The translations under genes were made by a program, and so were the position numbers. The notes under the pieces are model-generated. The model was not told the DNA's origin. It saw only the letters and a program-made list of their open reading frames with translations, and ran no database searches. 64,000 nt of DNA from Brachypodius melanocephalos (taxonomy: Eukaryota; Chordata; Aves; Passeriformes; Pycnonotidae). Numbering within the stretch: the stretch's first letter is position 1; each line of letters starts with the position of its first letter. Of the stretch, positions 34,510 to 46,515 are shown piece by piece. The DNA is taken from positions 35,329,568 to 35,393,567 of the forward strand of contig VZSR01001685.1 of assembly GCA_013398615.1 (NCBI GenBank), given 5' to 3'.

Positions 34510-37152
34510 AGGTCATCAACAGAACGCTGAAGTACTTTAAGCAGCCTCATTGCAGTAATAGTCACGAGCTTCCCATCATACATAGTCTGAGTGATCAGGC
34601 CACTGTTCCACAAAGAGCAAGAGAATTCAAACACATCCAAAGCTTCTCCCTAAATCTTCCAAAATTTGCAAGACAGAGCCATAGCAAGGGAGAAATGGAG
34701 AAGTTTGCTTTGCTTATTTTTTGTTACAGGCACCAGAATGTTCCCTGTTCTACAACAGAATGAAAATTCTGTCCAGCCTGGTAGCCTGCCTGAATGTAAG
34801 TACATGCCAAGTAAACTGTGATAGCTGTCTGCTTCACCTTCCCAGAGAACTGAAGCACAGGGACTTCCTGCTCCAGTCATTATCTATTTGAGTGCAGTCA
34901 CAGTCATATTTTCTAGGTCTTATTTAGTTGCCTTTTGAAAATCAACTCTCAGCATCTACAAGAATTTCTATAATTATACAGTGACCCTCGTGTGCAAAGA
35001 AAAAGTTTTGCTTTGCATCTACTATCACAAGTGATCTCTTGTTTTGTAATAAACAGTAAGATACCCATGCCTTACTTTCTTGGTGCTACACATGGTTTTC
35101 AGAACCTTTCACCATGTGTCTCCCTCCAGGTACCTCTTCTCATCACAGAAATATCCAAATGCATCCAGTATCTGCTTCTAGAGAAGTAGTCTTTACTTTT
35201 GATCACCCTTGTCACCTTCTTTAACTTCCATAGTTCTGCTATGTCCTTGGTACTACTGTAACCTCTGACAACCACTTTACTTATTCATACTCAACTATTT
35301 CCAAAAATTAAGCTGAAGTGCTCATGAACCCGAATATAAAGACTTGGCCTTCCCAACCAAGCTAAATGTATTTCTTCACATTTGTTTGTGCTTATTCTCT
35401 CAGTACTACAAAGCCTTTCAAGTCTCTCCCAGTTTCAACCATTAGGAATATAACCTCTCTCACCAGTATTTCTACACTCTTTCTGAAACAGGATAGCACA
35501 GACCCATGTAGTAGGCCAAAAATGACCACCTACACCCTCTTTTTTTATATTTAAAATAATTACCCAGCCGTGACAGAACTTCCCATTTACTCCAGATTAC
35601 AATAGTATTTGCTTGAAGTCTCTGGTGTGGAAGTCTGTCCATAAACATTTCAGCACATCCAACTTGACAACAGCCAGCATTAATTGTGTCCTTACCAATT
35701 CCTTTACAGAACTCTACTAAGCCATGCATTCCATGACTTGCCTTTATGAAAGCTTTATCATCGGTATCTACGCATTTAGAGATTATTCTGCTTCTTAAAA
35801 TAGAATTCATGCTATTTAATCATATCAACATTAACCACAAACAACAGTAGAAGGGGTATTTTGTCTCATCATCAGTATGCATTTGCTCCAAGACTCCAAT
35901 ATCCCTTCCCCTCAAATCTTTAATGTAGCTATTATGTCAATATCCTACAACGAATGTAAGAAAAAGTAGATACCTTGATTTTATGTAAGTACACAAACAT
36001 GTATATGCATACCTTTTTTAAAATAAAAATTCAAGCATTTTCTATCAATGCACAAATAAGTTTGCTCCTTTTTTTCTAAATTCTGTTTTAAATGGATTAT
36101 GGTTTGTTTTGGTTTTTTAAATTCTGGATTAGCTTGTGCCATTTCTTACTGGAGCTACTGATCCTTGAATAATACACAACAGCAAGAACACCAATTTTAA
36201 AGATTGCACAACTCCAGCAATCTCACGTTGGTTTCAGCTTTTCCCAGCCATCACTTCAACGTTACAGCAGCCCTAACATAAGCCACATTTTCCAAAGTGG
36301 CTCCCCTTAGTCTCAACATCACCCCCACTTCCTAAAAAACCTGATTCCATTTTCCTTTATGACTTGGTTTTCTAGGCCTAAACATTGCTTTTCTCTCCTT
36401 TACTTTACCCCTTTGCTCCCAAGAAAGGCGCAAGGAACATTTCAGGGACTGTTTACAAAAAGCCCAGCAAGCAGTGTCACCTCAGAATATGTGCTGGTAA
36501 GAAGAATACCTCATGTTACAGCCCATTACTGAAAACAGTGGACTCAAAAGAATCCAAGGTTGTTTGACATCTACAACAAAACACTTCTCAGAGAAGCTGT
36601 TTCTTAATTAGAACTAACAAAACCTGCTTCCTACAGGCTTCCTCTATATTACTGCCGTTATAAATCCAGTAAGACACTTCCATACAACCCTCATTTTGGT
36701 TCCCTCTCACATTCCTTACTTGGCCTCTCTTCCCCTTCTCATTCTCTGAGTAATGCCAGTTACTTCTCATGCTCCCTAATTAGTGAATGAGAGCAAGACA
36801 ATTTTACACCTGTTTCCAAACTCTGCAGCTACTAAGTGCCACTGACAGACTGTAAGGTGGAAGGGGTTGGGGAAAGAAGCCACAGTTTTACTTTCTACGA
36901 AGCAGTAATTTTCAAGAAATTCCCAAGATCTTTATTTCAAAATGCATTTGCTTCTGCTGGTTATCACTCCACAGAGGAATGCACAAAGACAGTCAGCAAC
37001 TGTATGAGCTTGTTTCCTGGGAAGCAAGGCACAGATAGGCCCTTTGGCATCAGCCAAGATCTTATCTTGTAACTCCAGCTTTTATTCTGGCTTCCAATCG
37101 TAATTCACAAGTTGATTTTAAGAAAATATATTTTTAAAAAACCACAACTCAC
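34510..37152. other. STK3 intron 4, last part (nothing secure)
   Basis: Intronic sequence up to exon 4. A 112-codon minus-strand frame with an ATG (35472-35810) has a fairly even amino-acid composition, but I could not relate it to any protein and it is unsupported as a gene. Confidence 0.55.
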
Positions 37153-37267
37153 CGTTTTATTACGCAGTCTAATTATGTCTGAAACAGAGCCAGCTCCACA
37201 ATATTCCATAACAATCCATAGATCTGTGTTCTTAAAGTAGCTGCCATAGTACTTGACAACATAAGGA
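37153..37267 (-). CDS. STK3: STK3 coding exon 4 (hinge region)
   Basis: This 115-nt exon has acceptor CATCTAG and donor GTGAGT. It encodes (S)PYVVKYYGSYFKNTDL and WIVMEYCGAGSVSDIIRL plus RNKT, about residues 78-116. MEYC is the hinge that lines the adenine pocket, and the Met there is the gatekeeper position. PYVVKYYG matches STK3 (STK4 has PHVVKYYG). The exon ends on a complete Thr codon, so the next intron is phase 0. That next intron is the 17.4-kb intron 4 that carries most of the mobile elements of the window. No in-frame stop or damage is present. Confidence 0.98.
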
Positions 37268-39179
37268 CTAGATGGAAAAAAAAGTTAGATAAATTGATGA
37301 ATTCTTAGTAGAAGAAAAATCACCTGTTGTTAAAAACTGTTTGACATAGCTAAAGAGCAAGTGCAACCAAATATATTTTAAATCTGTAATTAGCTTAACC
37401 AATGCCTTTTTAAAGTAAATTACTATTACTTAATAAAATTATAAGGCACTACTATGTAAGTAAGTTTTCAGCAATCTTGAAATACAGACATCATTTTCCC
37501 AAACCTTAGTCATCTGATAAAAAGCTTTGTTTTTCCCTCCTCTAAGGCCTCTCTTGAATGTTTCTCTTCCTAAAAAGACTGCCTTGTTTTCTTCTCTCCA
37601 GAGCAAAACAACATGGAAACTCACCCACGTTTTCTCAGCTTTGCAAGAATGAATTTATTTCAAGAACAGAGACAGAATTTCATATTAAAGAGAATCTAGT
37701 GCCGATTTGAAGTGTTACGGATATGCAAATGCTTTTCATTCTGAAGCATCTCATGTGAAGTGAAAGTATTGTCATAAACAGAACATATTGCTTTGCTACT
37801 CATCAGTTTGTCACTTGACATAATGCTTCCTTGGAGTCACTTGCAAATGAAAGGCAGAAACAGATGTGGTAAACATAAAGAGGATCATCCTTCATAAGTT
37901 ATTAGATGGCATATTTATGGAAATAAAAGACTGAAGGTTTGGGGTGGGGTTCTTTGCAGGAAATTAAACAAAGAAGGCTACAGCTTGATTGTCATCTGTC
38001 TCCCACCAAGTCAGGAAGTGAGATACTGAGATTTCAGACAGTGGTTTCTCATCAGAATACCTACATCATGGGGTGGAAGCAAACACCATTTTGTTTTGGA
38101 GCAAGGAACTGTATTTTAGGATCAGCATTTCTGGTAGCAACATTCTTCATACAGACTGCTGATACTAGAAGAGAGCACCTATGGTTGCCTCCTGCCTACT
38201 ATCTTCACAAAAAGAAAAGTCAACACTATCAAAAAACTGTTTCATTTAAGAGCAACTGTTAGCACTAAATGAATTTGCCTTTTCAGAAGGAAAGGTGGGT
38301 CAGCCTCCTCCTAACGTCCAAATGTCTACCATTTACAAGCATGACACATTAATCTTGCTCCTTATAAATTCATGAAGTGAGGAAGACTATTACGTCTAAA
38401 GAAAACCCACTGATTTTTGTGACCATCTCTTACCAGATTTATACTATGCCAGTATTCCTAGCAACAATTGGGTATTATTATCAATCACAACAAGAAGATC
38501 TTTTCAAAATATCAAGTGCTGTACAATCTCAAAACATTGTTCATATTTGCTTAAAGATTGACACTAATAAATCTGATTTTGAAGCTGCAGCCCAAAACTC
38601 CAAAGACAACAGAAAATGTAAAGCAATTTCTGCATCCTTGCATCAAGGCTTCCATATCTACAAGACCAAATCATAAGATTTGTGAACAAGTGTAAAGTAA
38701 CAATCCACCAGCACTTTTACAAGATTGTTCACTTATTTAAAGGGATGTTCCTGCAGGAAAAAGGCAACCAAGGAAATATTCGTCTGGAAGTTAACTGGTA
38801 GCCATTAATCTTCTGCTAGAAACATCTTTATCAATCTTCTGAAAGGGGTAACTCAGAATTTCACAAAGCCTAAGACATTTAAAAGAAACAGTAACCTTTA
38901 ACCTTAACAGTGCAAGTAAAGTGAAGCAAGCAGGGATAATTCTAAGCAGAGGCCAATATTTATTCTTTCAACAGTTTTTGCTATGTACACTATTTGTACT
39001 TCCTTCAATCCAAACTAAGGAGAGGAAGAGGTCCACAAAGTGGTTCCTTTAATTAAAAAGTCTATGTTGGACAATTTACTTTCCATTAAAAAGTTTGCAG
39101 CTGATTATATTTCACCTATTTTCGCAAGTACACATTTTCACATAGACTCTTAGAAAAGCAACAGAAATGTCATACCTAC
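37268..39179. other. STK3 intron 3
   Basis: This 1912-bp intron lies between exons 3 and 4. It has GTAGGT and CATCTAG borders on the minus strand. Two plus-strand open frames (37939-38262 and 38377-38676) match nothing known. No repeat was recognised. Confidence 0.9.
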
Positions 39180-39308
39180 CTGTCACATTGTTGCATTATA
39201 GAGATTTCTTTAATTATTTCTTGAAGATCTGACTCCACAGGGACCTGTTTAATTGCTACAACTTGTCCAGATTCTTTGTGTATTGCTTTAAACACGCTAC
39301 CATAAGAC
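39180..39308 (-). CDS. STK3: STK3 coding exon 3 (ATP-binding lobe, catalytic Lys)
   Basis: This 129-nt exon has acceptor TTTTTAG and donor GTAGGT. It encodes the rest of the glycine-rich loop (SYGSVF) and the N-lobe of the kinase, about residues 35-77. Lys 55 in VAIKQV is the ATP-anchoring lysine (human Lys 56) and Glu 69 in IIKEIS is the helix-C glutamate that pairs with it (human Glu 70). Phe 41, and the ESGQV stretch that follows, are diagnostic of STK3 against STK4. The exon ends in the first two bases of a Ser codon after MQQCD. Intron 2, which separates it from exon 2, is only 430 bp. Confidence 0.98.
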
Positions 39309-39738
39309 CTAAAAATAAGAGACAATTTTTTTAAAAAAAACAAGACTAACTGCTCCTGATTTCCATTATGCACAAAAAGTCACACAAGCCATATGCTCAT
39401 GCAGAAGTTTGAGTGTTTTTCAGGCTGCAAAAAGATCAGTTCTACCAGGACCTCAGGAAAGACAGAAGAATGCTTTGTCAAGATTTAGAGTTTCTAATTC
39501 CATTACAGGTGCAACCACATTTGCTGTGTTAACAAACAACAGACATCAAAAATGTATAAACATATAAGGGAAAGTGTGGAAATCTACTGATGCATGCATT
39601 TGCTTTAGTAGTAAAACTTGTCTATAGAAACATTCCTTAGGACATTTACAGTCACTCTCTCTGTAACATAATATTCCAACATATGCTTTATGTATTGTTT
39701 CCCTCTGATCCTATGCCCCTGTAAATAGCTGTACTTAC
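39309..39738. other. STK3 intron 2
   Basis: This 430-bp intron splits the glycine-rich loop codon (GG|G). It has GTAAGT and TTTTTAG borders. No internal feature was recognised. Confidence 0.95.
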
Positions 39739-39819
39739 CCTTCACCAAGCTTCTCCAAAACATCAAAGACTTCTTCAGGCTGCTTAGTTAAACTGTCTTC
39801 ACTCAGCTTTTTCAGTTTG
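39739..39819 (-). CDS. STK3: STK3 coding exon 2 (start of kinase domain)
   Basis: This 81-nt exon has acceptor TTTTAG and donor GTAAGT. It encodes (S)KLKKLSEDSLTKQPEEVFDVLEKLGEG, about residues 8-35. VFDVLEKLGEG is the first beta strand and the start of the glycine-rich ATP-binding loop; the loop is completed in exon 3 (GEGSYGS). The exon begins one base into no complete codon (it supplies the third base of Ser 8) and ends after two bases of a Gly codon. The sequence is identical to what is known of mammalian STK3 over this stretch and also nearly identical to STK4, so by itself it does not tell the two paralogues apart. Confidence 0.97.
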
Positions 39820-42800
39820 CTAAAAGAAAGACAAAAGTTATTTATCTGTTTGGGGGAGAAAGAATTCAAGCAAATTTTCACACAAGCAAGCAGACAGAAT
39901 AAATTATTTTCTTTTATTACAAAGAAAAATATATTCCAATGAAAATAAAATACTTCATGTACAGCAACAAAATTTTAGTCAACTACCATACAGGATGAAT
40001 AAAGTTATGATGATTTTTGTCATTATGACTTTCCCGTTAACGTTTGCTCAATTCAAAGCAGCATGGAACCAATTCACTCTTCAAACCACTTCCTTTGCTG
40101 AACTAAAAACAGACAAAGAATACAGGAAAGTTTACCTTCCCTGGAAAAACAGCATGCAAACACATGCCCCTTACTGCTTAGAGGATGCCACGTTGTTCCC
40201 TATTTATAAACCAATCCTTCACCCATATGAAGTACTCAGTTTCTAAATTGTACCCCTCATCAGCCAGTGAATGATGTCATTAAAAGCAGAATTCTGAAAT
40301 CCAGACGATTCTGGGACCATATGGTAGCACTTCCCAGACAGCAGCAGAAGACTGAAATTCCAAAAGCCGAGTACTGTAAGAGCTGTTCAGGCAGCTTCTC
40401 TTGCATCTTTGTAAATGCACATAGGGACAGGATGCAACAAAACCTCTAATTACATAACACCACCATATTTTGCCCTTAGTTCTCTCTCACACAGTCTCAA
40501 ATCACTCAGTAACACCCCATGATTTCTTCCAGCACTTTCAACCCGCTTTTACCACCACCTGTAGTCCTTTACAAGCAGTCCTAGCCTTTCCCTGGTCTCT
40601 AGCATTCCCAGCTACCCAGGCCCCCAGACTCCTGGCAAATCTCAAAACACAGCTTGGCCGCAAGCTTGCACTAGAGCTAACACCAAACACAGCACAGGAA
40701 AAGATAAACACACACATTGCAGCAGGGACAGGTGGCTGCAACATGTAAATCCCTCACCGTAAAGTTACAGGGAATTTTGCTGCAAGAGTGAAGTAACAAG
40801 TTGATTCTACATGACAGCCAAGGGTACTAACAAAACAGAAGATGAGCTGAAGAATAGCTGGTGCTGTAGTGTTAAATATAGACAATGTATTCCATATGCA
40901 GGAGGAGGAAAAGAGGAAAAAAAAAAAAGGAAACTTTGAAGAGCAACAAATCATGGAGAAGTTATGGAAAGTAAGTTATCCCACAACACTTTCTAGAAAC
41001 GAATACAAAATATGGGAAGGAAGGAGGGCATAGACAGAAAAGATTGACAAATCTTAATAGTGGAAGAACAGTGATCTGAAAAAAAACGCCTTCCTATTAG
41101 AAGATGCAATTCTGTGATATACAAAATTAATAAAAATTGAAGTGATTGACCAATGAGTCAAAACGAGTCGTAATTGCCAACCACCTAAGTAAAAGCAAAG
41201 AATTTAAAGTAATTGTAAAAGCACACAAGTCATATGGATTGGTGTTAAACAAGGGAAGCAAGGCGAGGAGAAGGCACAAAGGTGCACACATTTATACATC
41301 AAAGAACTATTTCACAGATGTAGCAATTACATGAACACAAAAAGCACCCACAGTAAGTAAGGAAAATGCATTGACTACAATAAGTAAGGAAAGTGCATTA
41401 ACTACAATAAAGACCATGCAGTTTGCTACAGCAAACAGTCAAGAAGCTGCAAAGTCTGTGTGTTTAGGGAAAATAAAAATCTTCACAGCAAAGGAAAGGC
41501 ATAACTCATGAACATGGACAAAAACGGCAAAAAAACAGGAGATCAAAGAAATAAGCATTCCACAGTTTTAAAATTATTTTCATATTATCCAACTCTCACA
41601 AACATGTTATGAGACCAAATCACACTTAACACTAAGGCAGCTTAATATAAAACCCATTTCCAGTAAGAAAGGTATGTCAGCCTCAGGAACGCCATCACCA
41701 AATACCCTGCTCCAAACACCTCCCACTCCTTCACAATGTAACAGTACAGATGCTGGGTCCAGTGTTCAAGTGATAGTAACAACACCACGGTTCTTTGAAC
41801 CACAGAAAAATCCTAATGACTCAGACATTCTAATGATTTCTGTTTCTAGATGTTGAAATAGAATATTCAGCTCTTGAACTACAGAACATCACGAGATACA
41901 CCCTCAAGGGCTGCACTAAAGACAGCATTTATGAAAACTCTTTGAGAAACAAGGAAGAAGGCAGCAACCGGTGTAACTGGCTAGAAAGCACCAAGTAGAA
42001 TACAAGAAGAGACTGGAAATATCTCCTGTTGGTTAAAAGCAAGCAACAGTCTTGGGACAGGGAAACACATTTAAAACTTCAGCATTAGCTCTTAATGGTG
42101 GGGAGAAGGGGGCAAGGTGAAGAGTGGGCAGGAGGCAAAAATAAAGAGACAAAGGGCACAAGAACAATAGGAGAGAAAGATAGAATGTGTCTCATTCCTC
42201 TCTCCCTCATTCATCTTTTACTTTCATAACACAAGCATTTAAAACAGAACAAATCAATCAGTAAATCAAGGCACTGCTTTACTCTGGCCAAAGGACACAA
42301 GCGTCATTATGTGTGTGTATACATATATATCACGATATATGAGAAAGTCCAAAGGAGATGCAGAGACATTCAGTATAAAACCTGGGTAGAAAGTCATTCC
42401 ATGTTATTTTTTTTTCCTCCAAGGATCTAAACTATTAGGTAGTGATTATGAGCTATTTTAGAGATCTTCCAGAAGTGAAGCTGTTCCTTAAACCAGAAGG
42501 ACTAACTAAACTACACTTCTGGGAAAGATGTGTCAAAAGGATTTTCTTGTTCCAAGAAGCTTTGACTTTCCACCTAACTTCTAGTCTCAACAAGAAAAAT
42601 ACATCCTAGCAAATAATTATATTTTTATAAATCCAGTTCATAGGAAAAATCATTAATTCCTAGACTGACCAGAATCTTATTTGCCATTGAGTGCATCAGC
42701 AAAATTCTAGAAAAGGAAAACCTAGAAAATGTAAGAGGCACCCAATCCCAGCAAAAAGATCAGAAGAATGTGAACTACACCATAAAAGAGCAAGCAATTT

Positions 42801-45800
42801 CCTCCCCCAAAATGGAAAAAACCAAAATATGAGTATAGTACCCTATAGTCAGTATATATAGATTTTACAAAATAAATTGGTGATGTGTTAAAGAAGTAGG
42901 GATAAAAAAATCCCTGAAAGTTAAAAAAAAAAAAAATAGCTAGAATAAAGAGTAGAAAGCCATCAATTACTGTCATGAATTACAAAAAAAAAACGGACAG
43001 CCGCTCCCAAGAAACATGATTATATGTGGTTTATTGTGCAGAAGAACTAGCATATTGAAACATTTAAAAAGAATGGCTGAGATCAATTACACTGATATAT
43101 TAAAAGAGAAGGTAGTAGGAGAAATCACTGCAGTCATCTGAAGTAGAGGTGGCATGTGGAAGCCTTGAGACATTTATTCTGTTTCACAGCATTCGCACAA
43201 GCAGAAGCAAGATTAAGACAGTTTACACCACCCACATTTAGCGTTCTACCAATAAAGCCCAAATATTTTTGTCCCATCATTTTCAGGAGGAGCTTGACAA
43301 TTGCCAGCAAGTCCATTCACACAAACATTAAAAAACCCACGCTTTTTACAAACAGTTCATATTCTAAGAACAAGTTTTTCCTCTTCTCACAAAACCTTAA
43401 AACTTGTGGTTTTCAGTGAACATTAACTCAAGTTTAAAGAAAGGACTGGAAAACCTTCATTAACACTTTCCATGCTCGTTAAGCAGCCTTTCATTTGGCA
43501 GCAGCATGAAGGAGACGGGCAAGACTGAAAACTACATACTTGAGAAAATTCTGTCAACAACTGTTTTGTTTTTCCCTTGCGTGCAACCTGTATCCTCACA
43601 TGTGAGCTTGCCAAGGATACAGAAAAACACAACAATAACAACGAAGGAAAATTACAACACTAAGAAGCAAATTTTGTAACTATTTCAAGAGTGAATCTCC
43701 TTTCTAGTGAGAGAAAAATCTATAAAGCACATCTAAAGTACGGTTAGAGATTCAGATGCAAGAAAACACTGTGTCAACTACTGCACTAATTGTTCAGCAT
43801 AAGACTGGAACACCTACTCTCAATTATTTTTAAAGTAAAAAAATATTCTGAAAAGGACTCTCCCTTAAAAGTCCTGTGTTACTGCTGCAATACATTAGCC
43901 AAAGAACAAAAGTGAATTATTTTGACAGCACCTCCATTGAAAAGTCACAATGGCCTAGAATTGCCACTTTCTGAAGGTCTGTATTACAGAATTATACATC
44001 AGACAATTGCAATGTATGCTTATCTGCAAGGAAGTGGAGATAAAAGTGCCCTATACCTCTAAGGCAACACTGGGATTCTAGGACATCCATGCAGCTTTTT
44101 AGCATACATGTGAAGTTCTTGCAACCTCTAAATGGATGTCTTGCACCACAGATATGATGCCAATAGACCCCTCTCAGTAACTGCTCCTGTGGACCACAGG
44201 CATCAAAGTAAAGAATTCTGGTGTTCACATCTGTTTTGCCAAGTAAACATGGTCCATTTCAAAACACTACTGCATCCAAAGACAGCACCAAAAACCCAGC
44301 CCACAAAAAAATAACCTGCACTTCTTCAGAACTTGCAGAAAAAGGAGGTGTCCTAGAACAGATGGGAACACCAACAATCAGGAAACTGTACAAAACTACC
44401 AATAAAGGAGATATTATGCACAACCATGAAAAATTTGCTTCAAATCTTAAAAAAATAACCTGAGTTAACATCTTATGAAAAACTGAGTTCAAATTTTCTC
44501 TTCCACTAAAGAAACAAATCTGAATTCTCATCACAAATTTACAGAAATAAGCTTCAAAACCCATGTGAAATATAAAAACATGCCGGAGTTTAGACATTCC
44601 CACATCTAGCTCTTTCTGACCTAATCCAAAGATTTAAACATCTCTTAGTCTCAGTCAAGCCACACACACACCTCCAGCTAGGCAATAAAGCTACAGCAAA
44701 TGCCACATCTTCCCTGAAGCATCGTGCAAGTTATGCTAACTTCACAGTTTGATTTTCAGTCCTGTGATACCATCATATCCCAAGGTTTCCACTGCGGCTG
44801 GTGACATTGATTACTCCTCAGACATCTCCATTTCTTCTCCTAAAGTTTTGCTGGTGCCTGTCCTACTGCATTTGAAATACGCAGCACTGTCAGCCTGAAA
44901 GTACAGCATACACCTGTCCCTCCTTACCCTTGCCTGCTAAAACCACTCTAGCAACTACAAACCAATTTTTTTTCAGTTTCCCACAGTAGGTATTGTCACT
45001 TGATGTGTTATTGGAGGAGAAGTCATCAGATGTTCAAGACTACATTCTTCTCAAGTCCTATCATCCCACAGGAAGCTGCTTTTAAAGAACTTTAAAGGTT
45101 CTAAACGGAGAATGTAGAGGTTTTAAAGATGAGTGTAAAAACTGATCTAACATCCTTTATCACAATTTTTTGTATTGTGTAGTCCTTAGATTTTTCATTA
45201 TCAGGAAGCAAAAGTAAAATCAGAGCTCAAAGACAGTAAATATATATATGTGAACCATGTAACTACATTCTGTACACCACACAACTACAGTCCATGTATT
45301 GTACAACTATACCAAAATAAGGCCTGTTCCAACTAAAATATATGATTAAAATTAAATTTAACACAAAGAAAAATTATTTTATGCACTAACAAGTCAAACG
45401 ATACATTACTTTTTAAATCGTGCATAGTAATTAATATGACCTGAAAGCCTACATATTGAGAAAATACATCTACTGTGGGAATATTCTTGGGGTTTGCCTC
45501 TTCCCACTCCCTGATTTGCAATTGCAACTATGCAACGCCCACCCCCACAAGCATCCATCCCTCCAGCAGCAGAGCACAAGGACACTTTCCAACCTGAAAG
45601 GAGAACTAACTACTCTTGTGTGCTCCTGCCACAGACCCGAACTATGTACTGAGAGGCCCCCAGGCCAGTGAGGACTCTGCTCGGCGACCAAGTTTCCCCC
45701 ACTTCATATTAAATATTTTCTTCAAGCAGCCCCAAAGGTTCGTCTCCAGCGGGGCATTTACTAGAGGATGTGTTTCGTGGCATCCACCCTATAGAAAACC

Positions 45801-45950
45801 CTTCCCCACGTGACAGAGCCCTTGGGCCGCTAAGCAAGGCTCAGTACCGTCCCTGTCCCACTGCCCCCTCACAGACACCGAGACCGAGGCCTCACCCTGG
45901 CCGTGCCACCGCTCCCGGGCGGGGAAGGGGCCGCCGGGGAGGGTCCTTAC
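39820..45950. other. STK3 intron 1
   Basis: This 6131-bp intron lies between exons 1 and 2. It has GTAAGG and TTTTAG borders and interrupts the Ser 8 codon. It contains a small tandem duplication and TA/TG-rich spots near 42310-42345 and 45240. It has no recognised transposable element and no coding segment. Confidence 0.9.
41354..41407. repeat. 27-bp tandem duplication
   Basis: Two adjacent 27-bp copies (41354-41380 and 41381-41407), each beginning TAAGTAAGGAAA and ending ACTACAA, match at 25 of 27 positions. They lie in STK3 intron 1. Confidence 0.9.
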
Positions 45951-45973
45951 CTCTTGGGCGCTGCCTGCTCCAT
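45951..45973 (-). CDS. STK3: STK3 coding exon 1 (start codon, MEQAAPK)
   Basis: This short coding part of exon 1 encodes MEQAAPK and the first two bases (AG) of a Ser codon, followed by the donor GTAAGG. Human STK3 begins MEQPPAPKS, so this copy has a one-residue deletion and a Pro-to-Ala change in the disordered N-terminal tail, outside the kinase fold. The start is chosen because it is the only ATG that gives the family N-terminus and it lies in a CpG island just downstream (on the minus strand) of a CCAAT box. The split Ser codon is completed by the first base of exon 2 (AG+C), matching the KSKLKKL sequence of the family. The 5' UTR continues to higher coordinates in the island, and its transcription start cannot be fixed from sequence alone. 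Confidence 0.93.
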
Positions 45974-46157
45974 GCCGTCGCCGCCGCGGCCCCTCGGGGC
46001 CGCCGACCGACGCCCCGGGCACCGCCGGACCCGCACAGCTCCCGAGAGACCTCAGCACCCCTCTACACAGAATCCACACCCTCCCACGGCCGCGCTCCGG
46101 CTGCCGCCACTACCGCTACCTCCGGCCGCGGCGGGGGCCCGCCCACCACCGCCGCTC

Positions 46158-46162
46158 ATTGG
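46158..46162 (-). promoter_or_regulatory. CCAAT box upstream of STK3
   Basis: The plus strand reads ATTGG, giving CCAAT on the STK3 strand in the context GTAGCCAATGAGCGG, which fits the NF-Y consensus well. It lies 185 bp upstream of the STK3 start codon, consistent with NF-Y sites that usually lie 60-100 bp upstream of a transcription start. Confidence 0.6.
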
Positions 46163-46273
46163 CTACAGCCGCGCCAGAGACGGTGCTGATAGGGTGCTGT
46201 GGACATCGCTCAGAGCGGCGGCTGCTGCGCCGGCGAGAGAGGAAGATCATGGAGGCCGCGACGCTGCCGAACT

Positions 46274-46325
46274 CCCGGCATGCCCCGCGCAACGACGGCC
46301 CGCGGGGCACGCCGGGTGGTGTAGT
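46274..46325. promoter_or_regulatory. Inverted pair of ZNF143/THAP11-like sites
   Basis: Two 16-bp arms, CCCGGCATGCCCCGCG at 46274-46289 and CGCGGGGCACGCCGGG at 46301-46316, form an inverted repeat with 15 of 16 positions paired and an 11-nt spacer. Read on the minus strand, the second arm is preceded by ACTACA (TGTAGT at 46320-46325 on plus), so it resembles the ZNF143/THAP11 promoter motif (ACTACAnnTCCCAGCATGC and a GCG tail). The first arm matches the core of the same motif in the other direction. It lies about 300 bp upstream of the STK3 start codon in the island. Function is inferred. Confidence 0.55.
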
Positions 46326-46479
46326 CCGCCCGCAGAACCCGCCCCACCCGTGGGGTGTCCCTGCGAGCCGGGCCGGGCGAACCGGCACCCCCGCGGCGCC
46401 GTTCCGCCCCTGCGCCTCGTCCTCTGGCTGTGGGCGCTGCGCTGCCGGGCAAGGGCCGCCTAGGGCAGCACCGTCGCCT

Positions 46480-46515
46480 GAGGGCAGCTCTTCCCCCGAG
46501 GGCAGCTCTTCCCCC
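46480..46515. repeat. Perfect 18-bp tandem duplication in the CpG island
   Basis: The 18-bp unit GAGGGCAGCTCTTCCCCC occurs twice in direct tandem with no mismatch. In the plus-strand open frame that crosses the island it would repeat the hexapeptide EGSSSP. A perfect copy suggests a recent duplication. Confidence 0.9.

Larger units (their letters stand above)
19015..45973 (-). other. STK3: STK3 (MST2) gene, 5' part: coding exons 1-6
   Basis: This is the span of the visible part of the gene for serine/threonine kinase 3 (MST2), the Ste20-family kinase that, with the scaffold SAV1, phosphorylates LATS1/2 and MOB1 in the cytoplasmic Hippo cascade. Six exons with consensus GT/AG borders join in frame (23+81+129+115+165+168 = 681 nt, 227 codons). 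STK3 rather than its paralogue STK4 is supported by SVFKAIHKESGQVV (STK4 has SVYKAIHKETGQIV), ILKSTLKG (STK4 ILQSTLKG) and GITSIEM (STK4 GITAIEM). The N-terminus is one residue shorter than in human, so residue numbers run one lower. Introns 1 to 5 are 6131, 430, 1912, 17386 and 419 bp; intron 6 exceeds 19 kb. Exons for the rest of the kinase domain, the linker and the SARAH dimerisation domain were looked for by eye to the left and not found. Confidence 0.97.
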
